Shown one piece after another: positions 28,088 to 36,843 of a DNA stretch of 64,000 nt; position 1 is the stretch's first letter, and each line of letters starts with the position of its first letter. The stretch covers positions 57,702 to 121,701 of the forward strand of contig RIBL01000007.1 of NCBI GenBank assembly GCA_003762875.1, written 5' to 3'. The position numbers and the translations under genes were made by a program. The notes beneath the pieces were generated by a model. The model worked only from the letters and a program-made list of their open reading frames with translations. It made no database searches and was not told where the DNA came from. The DNA comes from Muribaculaceae bacterium Isolate-110 (HZI). GTDB lineage: Bacteria > Bacteroidota > Bacteroidia > Bacteroidales > Muribaculaceae.

Positions 28088-29281
28088 TTATTCTGTTGTT
28101 TTACGCAATGTAATTACGGTAATTTCGGGTGTCGCTCCGATGCGGGCAGGCATTCCCACAGTTCCGGCTCCAATATTGACATATAGCATATGAGCAGAGT
28201 CATCATCGGCATACAGTCCGCCCCATGTAGGATAACGGAGTGCAGCCGGCGACATCCCGGCAACCTCCATTTGCATTGCATGGGTGTGGCCCGATAAAGA
28301 AAGAGGTATATTTATGTCGCTATGTTGTGAGATTGAATCACACCAGTGGGCCGGGTTATGAGTAAGCAATACTTTGAATGTCGAATCAGATAATGACGGA
28401 TAAGCCTTGTCCAACGATCCGTAGACCGGAAACGGATGGTCTCCGATATTCTCCACACCTATCAAGGCGATAGAATCATTACCTTTATAAATAAAATCTG
28501 TAGCATTATTCAACATTCTCCAACCCATGGATGCCTGGAGTCGCTTGAGATATTCGACACTTTCGTTTTTCTGTCGGGGTGAGTCCCAATTTGCATAATC
28601 ACCATAGTCGTGATTACCCATAATCGAGTATACGCCATCACGGGCATGTAGCCGACTTAATGAAGCGGCATGGGGCGTAAGCTCGTCTGAACGGGAATTT
28701 ACAATGTCGCCTGTGAAGACTATGACATCAGGATTCTGAGCATTGACCGCATCGACAAGACGAGATACGAATGTGGTGTCAGATCCGTATGTTCCTGTGT
28801 GCAAATCAGATATTTGCACAATTCTGTAACCATCAAAATCTGCAGGAACATCCTGTCGGGCAATCTCGACTTGCTTGACATCAATTCTAAAACGGTTGAC
28901 CAATGCTCCCCACCACATAGCAGCAAATGTGATGACCGCACACGCTGTTGCAATTTTTGAAAGTACTCTGTTGCGTCGACGTCCGAATAATGTTGGGATT
29001 TTGCCAATAAGGTCAATAACCACAAAAATATATTTGGCAAAATATACTGTTGCAAAAACATACAGCATCCACATCACGGTGAGCAACATGGCGTTGTCAC
29101 CGTCACGACGTGGAATGGCAAGCGCGCTTATGAGCAGTATATAACATCCGATGGCAGTCCATAACTGCAATTTACTCCATAGCTTGTTTTTGACTCGGAA
29201 GACAAGACTCCTGTAAATATATATATCCGAGAATACGCTCAGACACAGCAGTATCAATAATGGAATCCAAGGAATACGCAT
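28088..29281 (-). CDS. Membrane-anchored calcineurin-like metallophosphoesterase
   Basis: A 397-residue protein with four hydrophobic segments in the first 130 residues and a metallophosphoesterase domain after them. All metal motifs are visible: ISDLHTG, VFTGDIVN, GNHDYG, LLTHNP and SGHTHAMQ. This is the YkuE/YaeI-like layout. Members act on lipids or nucleotides at the membrane, and the substrate here is unknown. It follows the acyltransferase gene by 30 bases, so a lipid-related role is conceivable. Confidence 0.88.
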   Translation of the reverse strand: MRIPWIPLLILLCLSVFSDIYIYRSLVFRVKNKLWSKLQLWTAIGCYILLISALAIPRRDGDNAMLLTVMWMLYVFATVYFAKYIFVVIDLIGKIPTLFGRRRNRVLSKIATACAVITFAAMWWGALVNRFRIDVKQVEIARQDVPADFDGYRIVQISDLHTGTYGSDTTFVSRLVDAVNAQNPDVIVFTGDIVNSRSDELTPHAASLSRLHARDGVYSIMGNHDYGDYANWDSPRQKNESVEYLKRLQASMGWRMLNNATDFIYKGNDSIALIGVENIGDHPFPVYGSLDKAYPSLSDSTFKVLLTHNPAHWCDSISQHSDINIPLSLSGHTHAMQMEVAGMSPAALRYPTWGGLYADDDSAHMLYVNIGAGTVGMPARIGATPEITVITLRKTTE

Positions 29282-29311
29282 AGGATAGAGATAGAAAGTG
29301 TTTTGACAATA

Positions 29312-30481
29312 TCAACAGTATCCGGCAGCGATTAGTTTATTGCGCAAAGGATTTGCATACATTGTATACATATATGTCCGCAGGAAATTACGTTCTTGAA
29401 TAGTCATGTCAGGCACATCGATTTTGTCAAGCTGACCCTCAATGTATGCTGTGACTTTATCAGCCTCTTCAGTGGTGTAACGTTCGGCATACATATCACT
29501 GTCAAATGCACGGTCATAGGATACGTAATTGATTGGGAATATCTTGTAACCTCCATGTATGCCGCAGTCAATGCTGTGACATACACGGTGATATACCTCC
29601 TGCTTGTCACAATCGGCCGGCAATGTCTCAAGCATAGATGAAAGACAAGAGGCAAACGCTATGTGCACACGTCCTTTATATCCGAGCAAACCGGTCTCCA
29701 TCGAGAACAAATCGTCGTGTTGTGACTTTTTGAAATCCGGATCTCGATGTTTCAACAAGTATTCGCGCGCCTTGAGATAATCATTAGGGTCAAACTCGTA
29801 AGAGATTGACACGGGGAATATGTTCAGTTCCTTAAGACTATCTGCTACAGTTCCTTTCCCTCCAAGTGCCAGCATCTTGATCACGCTCTCCTGTGTGTGG
29901 TCGCTTGAATCCTTGGCTCGACCCTGCCTTTGCGCAATCCAGATACTTTCATTTTTCTCGCTTATTGCATAATGGATATAGTTTGACAACTGTTTTGCTG
30001 CTTCAAGTGCTTGACGGGTAGGCAGATTCCGCTTTACAATAAAACTACCGTTGAGTTTTACAAGATGTGTTATCCAATCATATATCAGCAAGTTATCACC
30101 AATAGCGACTTCCGACGTCTTCATATCTTTGCGCAGAAAACTCAGATTAATGAATGATGCATCAAGCACAATATCTCTATGGTTTGAGATGTAAGTGTAT
30201 GATTTTTCGGAATTTACGTTCTCCATACCTGAAGTAGTAATGCCCGAAGTCGTATGAGCCTCAAGACGTTCAAGGAAATTTTGCATAATCTGCACCTGAA
30301 ATTCCCGTTTATTCCGACAGCTCCTGAGTAAAGCGACAAACTGTGTATAATCAACATCCGGGAGTACCCAACGGACAGCATGTTCAAAACCGGGTTCTTT
30401 CACCATTTCCTCAATTCTGGAAACGAACTGAGACTCATCGTAAGGTGCAATTTCTCTATGATCTAATTCTGGTGCGTTCAT
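29312..30481 (-). CDS. Glycerophospholipid acyltransferase (PlsC/PlsB-like)
   Basis: A 389-residue protein of the lysophosphatidic/glycerol-3-phosphate acyltransferase superfamily as found in Bacteroidota. The catalytic block reads YISNHRDIVLDASFI, with His and Asp spaced by five rather than the canonical four residues, and is followed by IWIAQRQGRAKDS, a substrate-binding block. No clear membrane segment is seen. It likely transfers an acyl chain in membrane lipid synthesis. A promoter (30571-30540) precedes it, and it may head the unit running through the phosphoesterase to tex and folK. Confidence 0.75.
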   Translation of the reverse strand: MNAPELDHREIAPYDESQFVSRIEEMVKEPGFEHAVRWVLPDVDYTQFVALLRSCRNKREFQVQIMQNFLERLEAHTTSGITTSGMENVNSEKSYTYISNHRDIVLDASFINLSFLRKDMKTSEVAIGDNLLIYDWITHLVKLNGSFIVKRNLPTRQALEAAKQLSNYIHYAISEKNESIWIAQRQGRAKDSSDHTQESVIKMLALGGKGTVADSLKELNIFPVSISYEFDPNDYLKAREYLLKHRDPDFKKSQHDDLFSMETGLLGYKGRVHIAFASCLSSMLETLPADCDKQEVYHRVCHSIDCGIHGGYKIFPINYVSYDRAFDSDMYAERYTTEEADKVTAYIEGQLDKIDVPDMTIQERNFLRTYMYTMYANPLRNKLIAAGYC

Positions 30482-30539
30482 TACGCGCGTTCTAAATTAT
30501 ATATAATTATATAATAAATAGTCGAAACAATAGTTGGGT

Positions 30540-30571
30540 CAAAGGTAGCCTTTTTTGTCAAGATGTGCAAC
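30540..30571 (-). promoter_or_regulatory. Promoter of the acyltransferase gene
   Basis: On the minus strand GTTG (30571-30568), 20 bases, TACCTTTG (30547-30540). The -7 box is perfect and the -33 box has one mismatch. The leader is about 50 bases and very AT-rich. Confidence 0.6.
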
Positions 30572-30616
30572 TCGGCATATTTAAATTAAAACTTTTTAAG
30601 AAGGCGTGAGCTATAA

Positions 30617-30803
30617 ATGGGGGAGCATATGCTTTTTGGTGAGATTGAAGAAGGCCCGCCAATAGCACAGATAAAAGCAAAAGCCTATTTTACATAATGC
30701 CGATTATGAGAAAAATGCGGCTTTTTACTTGGTTATGGAGTTGTATTATGTTAAGTACGGAGATTACGCTGAATACGCAGATGGATTCTCGTCATCGGTG
30801 TGA
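30617..30803 (+). pseudogene. Decayed or frameshifted small protein gene, family unknown
   Basis: Two adjoining plus-strand frames look protein-like. Frame A (ATG 30617 to TAA 30697) encodes 26 residues including EIEEGPPIAQIKAKAYFT. Frame B, shifted by one base and open from about 30696 to TGA 30803, encodes 35 residues including ADYEKNAAFYLVMELYYVKY. Joined, they would form a 61-residue acidic, tyrosine-rich sequence. A hairpin (CATAAT-GCCG-ATTATG) spans the shift point. I do not recognise the family. It overlaps the 3' end of the glycosyltransferase gene on the other strand. The rest of 30482-30791 holds only the promoter and terminator. Confidence 0.35.
30679..30726. terminator. Terminator-like hairpin downstream of the minus-strand glycosyltransferase
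   Basis: AAAAGCC (30679-30685) pairs with GGCTTTT (30719-30725), enclosing a perfect CATAAT/ATTATG hairpin. T-rich bases lie on both sides (GGCTTTTT on plus, GGCTTTTGCTTTT on minus). It probably ends the transcript of the gene that stops at 30792. Confidence 0.5.
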
Positions 30804-31748
30804 TAGAGATAAAAACAGTTGCATTGGCCAGGTGCCGATTTTGTGTGATAGATAATATGTAAGTTTATACATCAATGATGCTCCCGGTTGTCTGCACTCC
30901 CAGTCGCATACTTCCGGGAAAAGCTTCACCCAACGCTCCAAAGATTCTTTTCTCAAATAAATATTCTTAATGTCCCGCTTCAATCGTTGTAACATTGCAA
31001 GTCGGCTTGCATCAAGTCCATGTGATGCCATAAAGTTATCTATAAGATTCAGGCATTGTATCCTTTGAGCGATAATTTCAGGGCTATTGAGCTTTGACGT
31101 GATTGATTGCTCGCTTTTTATATAATGATAATAGCTTTCACTTGGATTGTGACCGATGGTTTTGCTTACGGCAAACACACGAGCCATAAAGCCAACGTCT
31201 TCAGAGCAGTTGATATCAGAAAAGAATTCCAAAGAATTGTCTGTGATGATATTTCGCTTTACCATATGAGCCCACAACGTGAATATATAGTAACGGTTGC
31301 TACATAAAACATCCATCGGTGTATTTACTGATGGCAGTCTAATTAAATTTCGGCTATTATCCTCGTATTCAACCATATAGTCACATGATACTATGTCGTA
31401 ATCGCGTCTTGAGGCTAATGAATACATGTCCTCATAAAGTGTTGTGTCAACCCAATCATCAGGGTCACAGTGTATTACGTATAATCCTTTGGCCTGTTTC
31501 AATCCTATGTTCCGGGCTGCTGCCTGGCGGAAGTTATTAGGCAGGTTGATGATTCTGATCTGATTGCGACGATTGGGGTATCGGTCAATAACCGATTGAA
31601 GCACCTCTATCGAGCGGTCGGGAGTACAGTCATTGACAAAAATGTATTCAATATTATCAAGAGTCTGTCGGAATAGTGATTCAGCACATTTTTCAATGCT
31701 GTTTTCCACTCCATATATAGGTATTATTACTGATAGCTTAGGCCACAT
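30792..31748 (-). CDS. Family 2 glycosyltransferase
   Basis: A 318-residue GT-A enzyme from the ATG at 31748 (MWPKLSVIIPIYG). Motifs are SVIIPIYG, a nucleotide-binding FVNDCTPD, NIGLKQAKG and the DxD-like HCDPDDW. It transfers a sugar from a nucleotide donor, probably to a surface glycan. The in-frame TTG 39 bases upstream lies above the -7 box TATTTTTG (31772-31765), so it would not be on the mRNA. It diverges from another GT2 gene across a 135-base region; the acceptor is unknown. Confidence 0.85.
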   Translation of the reverse strand: MWPKLSVIIPIYGVENSIEKCAESLFRQTLDNIEYIFVNDCTPDRSIEVLQSVIDRYPNRRNQIRIINLPNNFRQAAARNIGLKQAKGLYVIHCDPDDWVDTTLYEDMYSLASRRDYDIVSCDYMVEYEDNSRNLIRLPSVNTPMDVLCSNRYYIFTLWAHMVKRNIITDNSLEFFSDINCSEDVGFMARVFAVSKTIGHNPSESYYHYIKSEQSITSKLNSPEIIAQRIQCLNLIDNFMASHGLDASRLAMLQRLKRDIKNIYLRKESLERWVKLFPEVCDWECRQPGASLMYKLTYYLSHKIGTWPMQLFLSLSHR

Positions 31749-31811
31749 GATTACAATTTTGTTACAAAAATAAGTGTTTTTAGTCAATTTTTCAGTGTAA
31801 AAGGCCTAAAA

Positions 31812-31843
31812 TTTGGCAGGTAATTTTATTTAATCTATTTTTG
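31812..31843 (+). promoter_or_regulatory. Promoter of the plus-strand glycosyltransferase
   Basis: TTTG (31812-31815), 20 bases, TATTTTTG (31836-31843): a perfect match to the Bacteroidota consensus. The leader to the ATG at 31884 is about 35 bases. Confidence 0.75.
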
Positions 31844-31883
31844 TCGCAGATAAAGCCCCCATAACATTTTATAATTTACTTAT

Positions 31884-32621
31884 ATGCAACCGCTCTTTTC
31901 AATCATCACAGTTACATATAACGCATCCGCAACCGTCCGCCCTACCCTTGCAAGCGTCAAGGAGCAGACTTGTCGGCTTTATGAATATATTGTCATTGAC
32001 GGATTATCGACGGACAATACAGTTGATATTGTAAAAGAGGCAGAAATAGAAAATTGTGTCGTTACTTCCGAGCGTGACCGCGGACTATATGATGCAATGA
32101 ACAAGGGGCTGGGACTTGCCAACGGCGACTATGTGATATTTCTTAATGCCGGTGATACATTTCATGCTCCTAATACACTTGAACATTTTGCCGAGGCCAT
32201 AATGGATAATGACTATCCGGGCATTGTATACGGACAGACTGATATAGTCAATGCCCGACGCGAGCGCATCGGGTCAAGACATTTCACGGCTCCCGAAACT
32301 CTGACACTTGAAAGTTTCAGTAATGGCATGGTGGTGTGTCATCAGGCTTTTGTCGTGCTTCGCAAGCTCACAAATAATTTTGATACGCGTTACAAATATT
32401 CTGCTGATTACGAGTGGTGTATTCGCTGCCTGCAACGGTCACACCGAAACCAATATCTCGACGAAGTCGTGATTGACTATCTCAACGAGGGAGTCACTAC
32501 GAATAACCGTTGGCGGTCATTATTTGAAAGATTCAACATAATGACGTATTATTACGGATTTCTCCCTACCCTATTTCGTCATATAAAGAAAGTGATAAAA
32601 CTTCTGGCTCGAAAATCATAA
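31884..32621 (+). CDS. Family 2 glycosyltransferase (WcaA-like)
   Basis: A 245-residue single-domain GT2. Visible motifs are SIITVTYNASATV at the N terminus, VIDGLSTDNTVDI, the SERDRGLYDAMNKGLGLANG block and FLNAGDTF (DxD-type metal site). This sequence pattern is common in enzymes of capsule or O-antigen building. It is monocistronic with its own perfect promoter and ends 36 bases from the convergent ruvC gene. Surface polysaccharide work is likely, but no wzx, wzy or sugar-nucleotide genes are near. Confidence 0.88.
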   Translation: MQPLFSIITVTYNASATVRPTLASVKEQTCRLYEYIVIDGLSTDNTVDIVKEAEIENCVVTSERDRGLYDAMNKGLGLANGDYVIFLNAGDTFHAPNTLEHFAEAIMDNDYPGIVYGQTDIVNARRERIGSRHFTAPETLTLESFSNGMVVCHQAFVVLRKLTNNFDTRYKYSADYEWCIRCLQRSHRNQYLDEVVIDYLNEGVTTNNRWRSLFERFNIMTYYYGFLPTLFRHIKKVIKLLARKS

Positions 32622-32657
32622 TTGACATGAGGCGGGATATAACAGATATATGTCTTG

Positions 32658-33233
32658 TCACATCTTCACTTTGTCGGGATTTTTTGCTATAAAGTCTTTC
32701 CACGATTTGGGCCCGGAAGCTATAGCCGGTCGGGATGATTCGTAGAAATGGCATAAAGCGGCTGCCAACCCGTCGGTTGCGTCAAGTTCAAGATCGGCAA
32801 GCTGATTTTCAGAGATTGAGAGCATTCGTCTCAATAGTTCTCTTACCTGCTCCTTTGAGGCTGCACCATTTCCGGTGATAGCCATTTTGATTTTACGTGG
32901 TTCGTATTCGGTAATTGGTATGTCTCGAGAGAGGGCGGCTGCCATAGCAACCCCCTGAGCTCTCCCAAGTTTAAGCATCGACTGGACGTTTTTGCCAAAA
33001 AATGGTGCCTCAATGGCCATTTCATCCGGCAGATACTCCTCGACAAGTCCGAGCACACGCTCAAATATGCGCCGCAATCTCAGGTAGTGGCTTTCAAATT
33101 TATTGAGTTTCACCACTCCAAGTGCTATAAGTGACGGTTTCTTGCCATTCACGCCAATCACTCCGTAGCCCATCACGTTTGTGCCCGGGTCAATGCCGAT
33201 GATTATACGGTCAAAGTCTTTTGTTTGAACCAT
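32658..33233 (-). CDS. ruvC: Crossover junction endodeoxyribonuclease RuvC
   Basis: A 191-residue Holliday-junction resolvase with RNase H fold. The N terminus [18 protein letters not shown] carries the first catalytic Asp; [11 protein letters not shown] carries the Glu; [13 protein letters not shown] near the C terminus carries the final Asp pair. The ATG at 33233 overlaps the DUF4286 stop as TGATG. A GTG one codon upstream is possible. It is the last gene of a five-gene minus-strand unit; ruvA and ruvB are not adjacent. Confidence 0.95.
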   Translation of the reverse strand: MVQTKDFDRIIIGIDPGTNVMGYGVIGVNGKKPSLIALGVVKLNKFESHYLRLRRIFERVLGLVEEYLPDEMAIEAPFFGKNVQSMLKLGRAQGVAMAAALSRDIPITEYEPRKIKMAITGNGAASKEQVRELLRRMLSISENQLADLELDATDGLAAALCHFYESSRPAIASGPKSWKDFIAKNPDKVKM

Positions 33234-33538
33234 CACGGATGTAGTCGTTCCATATATGTAGTGAAAAACAATATCCGTTCGCCATGCTTTCCGCTGAGTA
33301 AGCCACGCAATGAGGCGGCCTCATTGTCATGCCATGTCTGAGCAGACTCTATCGACTCCGATACAAACTGTACGGCATAGCCCGACATGCCCTCCTGCGG
33401 CTCCATGAGCAGACGCGCCACAGAAGGTTCGCCAAGTCCGGCTTTCATGGCCGATGGGAGATATTCCTGTTGGAGCCACTGATGAAACAGACGGTCAATA
33501 GACTCGTGGACATAGAAGGTTGTATTAAGAATTATCAT
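33233..33538 (-). CDS. DUF4286 family protein
   Basis: A 101-residue small cytosolic protein matching the Bacteroidota family DUF4286, with the pattern [14 protein letters not shown] at the start and [11 protein letters not shown] near the end. Function is unknown. Its start overlaps the cstA 3' end by 14 bases and its stop overlaps the ruvC start, so it is translationally coupled on both sides. Confidence 0.8.
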   Translation of the reverse strand: MIILNTTFYVHESIDRLFHQWLQQEYLPSAMKAGLGEPSVARLLMEPQEGMSGYAVQFVSESIESAQTWHDNEAASLRGLLSGKHGERILFFTTYMERLHP

Positions 33539-34964
33539 GCTTTTTAATAATGGATTTACGTGTAGCTTTCAGATAACATGCGACAAACGCCAAGATTGTG
33601 AGGAGTATGCCGAGGCTACAAGCTATCAGTTTGTCCGTTAGACCGAGGAACTGAGGAGATATGAATACGAAATATGACACAATAAATGTCATCACCAATG
33701 CGGGGACAAGAGCAACCCAATAGTTTTTACCCTCCTTGACAAGCCACACATATATGGTCCAGAGCGTAAATACAGCAAGTGTCTGGTTTGCCCATGCAAA
33801 GTATCTCCACACTACACCAAACTCAACAAGGGTTATCGCGAATCCGATTATAAAGAGTGGTATACAAATGACAAGTCTCTTCATAATGGGTCGCTGGTCA
33901 TAATTGAATATGTCGGCTACAATGAGACGGGCTCCGCGAAAGGCTGTGTCACCTGATGTTATGGGTGCGACGACTACACCAAGCAGAGCAAGAAATGCAC
34001 CGATATGTCCAAGCGTGGTGTTGGATATTACATCGACGGCCCATGCGGCATTGTTGCCGTGCTCGGCTAATTGCTCGCCAAGAGCTGTAGGACCGTGGAA
34101 AAATGCCATTGCAATAGCAGCCCATATAAGAGCAATGATGCCTTCAGAAATCATGGAACCGTAGAATACCGATTTGCACTTTTTTTCGCTTGTGACACAT
34201 CGGGCCATCAAGGGTGACTGAGTGGCGTGGAACCCGGAGATGGCACCACAGGCTATGGTAATGAAGAGTGTGGGCACAATCGGCAGAGCCTCGGGATTGA
34301 GCTGATAATTATGGAGAGTGGTCAATTCCGGTATCGAGTATTGCCCGGTGAAGAGCACGATAAGCAAACCCAATGCCATTGCCACGAGGGCCACACCAAA
34401 CACAGGGTAAATCTTACCGATAACTTTATCGACAGGAAGCAGAGTTGCGATAATGTAATAGGCAAGAATCAGGTAGACCCACACCTGCATGGATAATCCC
34501 TCTACCATTGATGACAGCAGTTGGGCCGGGCTGAGAATAAAGACCGCTCCGACAAGTATCAGCAGGGCTATGGAGAAAATGCGCACGACCATACGGGTGC
34601 GGTTGCCGAGATAAATTCCTATAATCTCGGGAAGGCTTTTTCCATCGTTACGCAGGATGAGCATGCCAGACAGATAGTCATGCATGGCTCCGAAAAATAT
34701 ACATCCGAGGGTAATCCACAGGAAAGCTACCGGGCCGAAGCATGCTCCTAATATGGCTCCGAATATCGGACCGGTACCGGCAATGTTGAGCAATTGGATT
34801 AGAAACACTCTCCATCGCGGTAGTTTCATGTAGTCGACGCCGTCCTCCAAGCGCAGTGCAGGAGTGGGCCGTGTGTCATCGGCATCAGCAAGTTTTTCGA
34901 GGTATGTACCGTAAGTGAAATATGCTGCAACAAGTAAAGTAAGGCAAATTATAAACGTAATCAT
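33525..34964 (-). CDS. cstA: Carbon starvation CstA family transporter
   Basis: A 479-residue membrane protein with about thirteen segments. The conserved LLNIAGTGPIFGAILGACFG, GAMHDYLSGMLILR and SGFHATQSPLMARC blocks identify the CstA family, whose characterised members import pyruvate or peptides. It is the short form (about 480, not 700 residues) common in Bacteroidota. The start is set at ATG 34964 (MITFIICLTLLVAA). The in-frame extension to 35024 would add twenty residues and abut tatD. Confidence 0.9.
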   Translation of the reverse strand: MITFIICLTLLVAAYFTYGTYLEKLADADDTRPTPALRLEDGVDYMKLPRWRVFLIQLLNIAGTGPIFGAILGACFGPVAFLWITLGCIFFGAMHDYLSGMLILRNDGKSLPEIIGIYLGNRTRMVVRIFSIALLILVGAVFILSPAQLLSSMVEGLSMQVWVYLILAYYIIATLLPVDKVIGKIYPVFGVALVAMALGLLIVLFTGQYSIPELTTLHNYQLNPEALPIVPTLFITIACGAISGFHATQSPLMARCVTSEKKCKSVFYGSMISEGIIALIWAAIAMAFFHGPTALGEQLAEHGNNAAWAVDVISNTTLGHIGAFLALLGVVVAPITSGDTAFRGARLIVADIFNYDQRPIMKRLVICIPLFIIGFAITLVEFGVVWRYFAWANQTLAVFTLWTIYVWLVKEGKNYWVALVPALVMTFIVSYFVFISPQFLGLTDKLIACSLGILLTILAFVACYLKATRKSIIKKHDNS

Positions 34965-35024
34965 TGTTTTTGCAGTGTGTGTGTAATGTGCTAAGATATA
35001 TCTAACAACGGAGATTTTACACAT

Positions 35025-35798
35025 TTATTCCATACGTAAGAATAATTTTTTCGCATTACAGGTTGTAACATCCGCTATTCCTTCCAAGTCGAGCGACAAG
35101 GCATCGGCAATCATTCGGGCAGTCTCCGCAACATAGGCTGTCTCATTGCGTTTCCCGCGATAAGGCACCGGGGCAAGATATGGCGCATCGGTCTCGAGCA
35201 GAATCCGCTCCGCACCGATGGCCGGAAGCACACCGCGCAACTTGGAATTCTTGAATGTCACGATGCCGTTTATACCGAAATAAAAATCGCCACGCTGCCT
35301 TATACGCTCCACGTCATCGGCATTCCCTCCGAAGCTGTGGAATACTCCACTGACGCGCCCTCTGAAGCCATCAAGCACTTCGAGTGTCTGGTCGAGTCCG
35401 TCACGACAATGGATTATTACAGGAAGTCCGGCTTCCGCCGCCCATTCTACCTGCATTTCAAACGCCTCCATCTGCTGCGTGATATAGGTCTTGTCCCAAT
35501 ATAAATCAATACCAATTTCACCGACCGCAATGAAGTCATCGGTCTTAAGCTGTGTCGCAATGGTTTTGATGTCATCGCGCCACCTCTCCCCTACTTCGGT
35601 CGGATGCAACCCCATGGCCATATGTGTGATGTCGGGATATTGTCCATGTAACTGACGCATCGGTGCAATGGTGGTACAGTCTACATTAGGCAATATCATC
35701 TGTGCCACACCGGCATTGATGGCTCGTGTCATCACCTCAGTCCTGTCGGAGTCAAACTCCGGCAGGTAGAGGTGGGTATGAGTGTCGATTAGAGTCAT
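35025..35798 (-). CDS. tatD: TatD family metal-dependent hydrolase
   Basis: A 257-residue TIM-barrel hydrolase. Metal-binding motifs are present: DTHTHLY at the N terminus, GEIGIDLYW, VIIHCRD, GVFHSFGG and LETDAPYLAP. Members act as 3'-5' exonucleases or D-aminoacyl-tRNA-type hydrolases; DNase activity has been shown for E. coli TatD. The start codon follows the prenyl synthase stop directly with no spacer. Confidence 0.92.
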   Translation of the reverse strand: MTLIDTHTHLYLPEFDSDRTEVMTRAINAGVAQMILPNVDCTTIAPMRQLHGQYPDITHMAMGLHPTEVGERWRDDIKTIATQLKTDDFIAVGEIGIDLYWDKTYITQQMEAFEMQVEWAAEAGLPVIIHCRDGLDQTLEVLDGFRGRVSGVFHSFGGNADDVERIRQRGDFYFGINGIVTFKNSKLRGVLPAIGAERILLETDAPYLAPVPYRGKRNETAYVAETARMIADALSLDLEGIADVTTCNAKKLFLRME

Positions 35799-36761
35799 TT
35801 ACTTATCGCGTGTAGCTGATTTAAGAGCCAAGTCCATAAAAAATACGCGAGCCTCGGGCGATAGTTCTATGTTGTCAAGATTCTTTATGGCCGTATCGAT
35901 ATACGCGCTGATTAGTTCGTGAATACGTTCGGGGAGATTGAGCGCGTCATATACCTCTCGTACCTTAGAGATTTTTTTCTCAGGATTGGAGTTGTTCCCG
36001 AGCAGCGAGCGTACGGTGCCGGTGGTGTCTTCGTTCATGGCCATGATGAGAAGCCATGTCTTCTTGTCGTTGAGTATGTCTCCGCCTATGGCTTTACCGA
36101 ATGTTTCAGGATTTCCGTAGGTATCGAGATAATCGTCCTGAAGCTGGAATGCAAGGCCGAGATTTACTCCATAATCAAAAAATCTCACCTGTGTCTCAAA
36201 AGGAGCACTGGCCATGAGTGCGCCCATTGCGCATGCACAGCCGAGAAGGACCGATGTCTTGAGTCGTATCATCTCCATGTATTCCTCCACAGTTACATCG
36301 TTGCGGCTTTCGAAGTCCATATCATGCTGCTGACCTTCATAGATATTCATGGCTGTGCCGTTAAACAGCTCCAGAGCCTGCGCAAGATGCTCGCCGGCTT
36401 TGACTGCGAGCAGCATTGTCGAGGTAGTGAGCATGGCATCACCCGACAGGATGGCTGTCTCTTCATTCCATTTGATATGTACGGTTGGGCGTCCGCGTCT
36501 CACATCGGCTTTGTCCATCACGTCATCATGCAGCAGTGTGAAGTTGTGAAACATCTCAATTGCTATCGCCTGGTGTATGGCGGTCATCGGTTCTTTACCC
36601 ATAGCCTCGCATGCGGCAAGGGTAAGCACCGGACGGAGTCGTTTGCCTCCGCAGTCGAGAGTGTATCGTATAGGGTCATACAGTCCGGCCGGCTGTTCAG
36701 GCAGACGCAGGTTGGATATAGCGTCTTTGATTATTTGCAGATATTCTGAGTATTCTTTCAT
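35799..36761 (-). CDS. Polyprenyl (trans-isoprenyl) diphosphate synthase
   Basis: A 320-residue head-to-tail prenyltransferase. Both aspartate-rich motifs are visible: LLHDDVMDKADVRRGRPTVH (first DDxxD-type) and FQLQDDYLDTYG (second). The GGKRLRPVL motif is near the N terminus. The residues before the first motif (MFHNFTL) are bulky, but chain length cannot be read reliably; quinone side chain or lipid carrier synthesis is the usual role. ATG 36761 is chosen because the alternative at 36791 falls inside the rnr terminator. Confidence 0.9.
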   Translation of the reverse strand: MKEYSEYLQIIKDAISNLRLPEQPAGLYDPIRYTLDCGGKRLRPVLTLAACEAMGKEPMTAIHQAIAIEMFHNFTLLHDDVMDKADVRRGRPTVHIKWNEETAILSGDAMLTTSTMLLAVKAGEHLAQALELFNGTAMNIYEGQQHDMDFESRNDVTVEEYMEMIRLKTSVLLGCACAMGALMASAPFETQVRFFDYGVNLGLAFQLQDDYLDTYGNPETFGKAIGGDILNDKKTWLLIMAMNEDTTGTVRSLLGNNSNPEKKISKVREVYDALNLPERIHELISAYIDTAIKNLDNIELSPEARVFFMDLALKSATRDK

Positions 36762-36783
36762 GGGGCTGTTAAGAGGATGTGTT

Positions 36784-36822
36784 AAAAACATAGGGGACAG
36801 AGCGAAGGGCTCTATCCCCCTA
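36784..36822 (-). terminator. Terminator of rnr
   Basis: On the minus strand TAGGGGGATAGAGC and GCTCTGTCCCCTA form a stem with a CTTC loop (36822-36791, one extra base on the 5' arm), followed by TGTTTTTAAC. It lies 22 bases after the rnr stop and upstream of the prenyl synthase start. Confidence 0.75.
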
Positions 36823-36843
36823 TATTATGTAACTGGTTATCGG

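Noticed and set aside
35919..36749. A 276-codon plus-strand frame opposite the prenyl synthase gene
   Set aside because: It mirrors a gene with both DDxxD motifs on the other strand and shows no protein family features.
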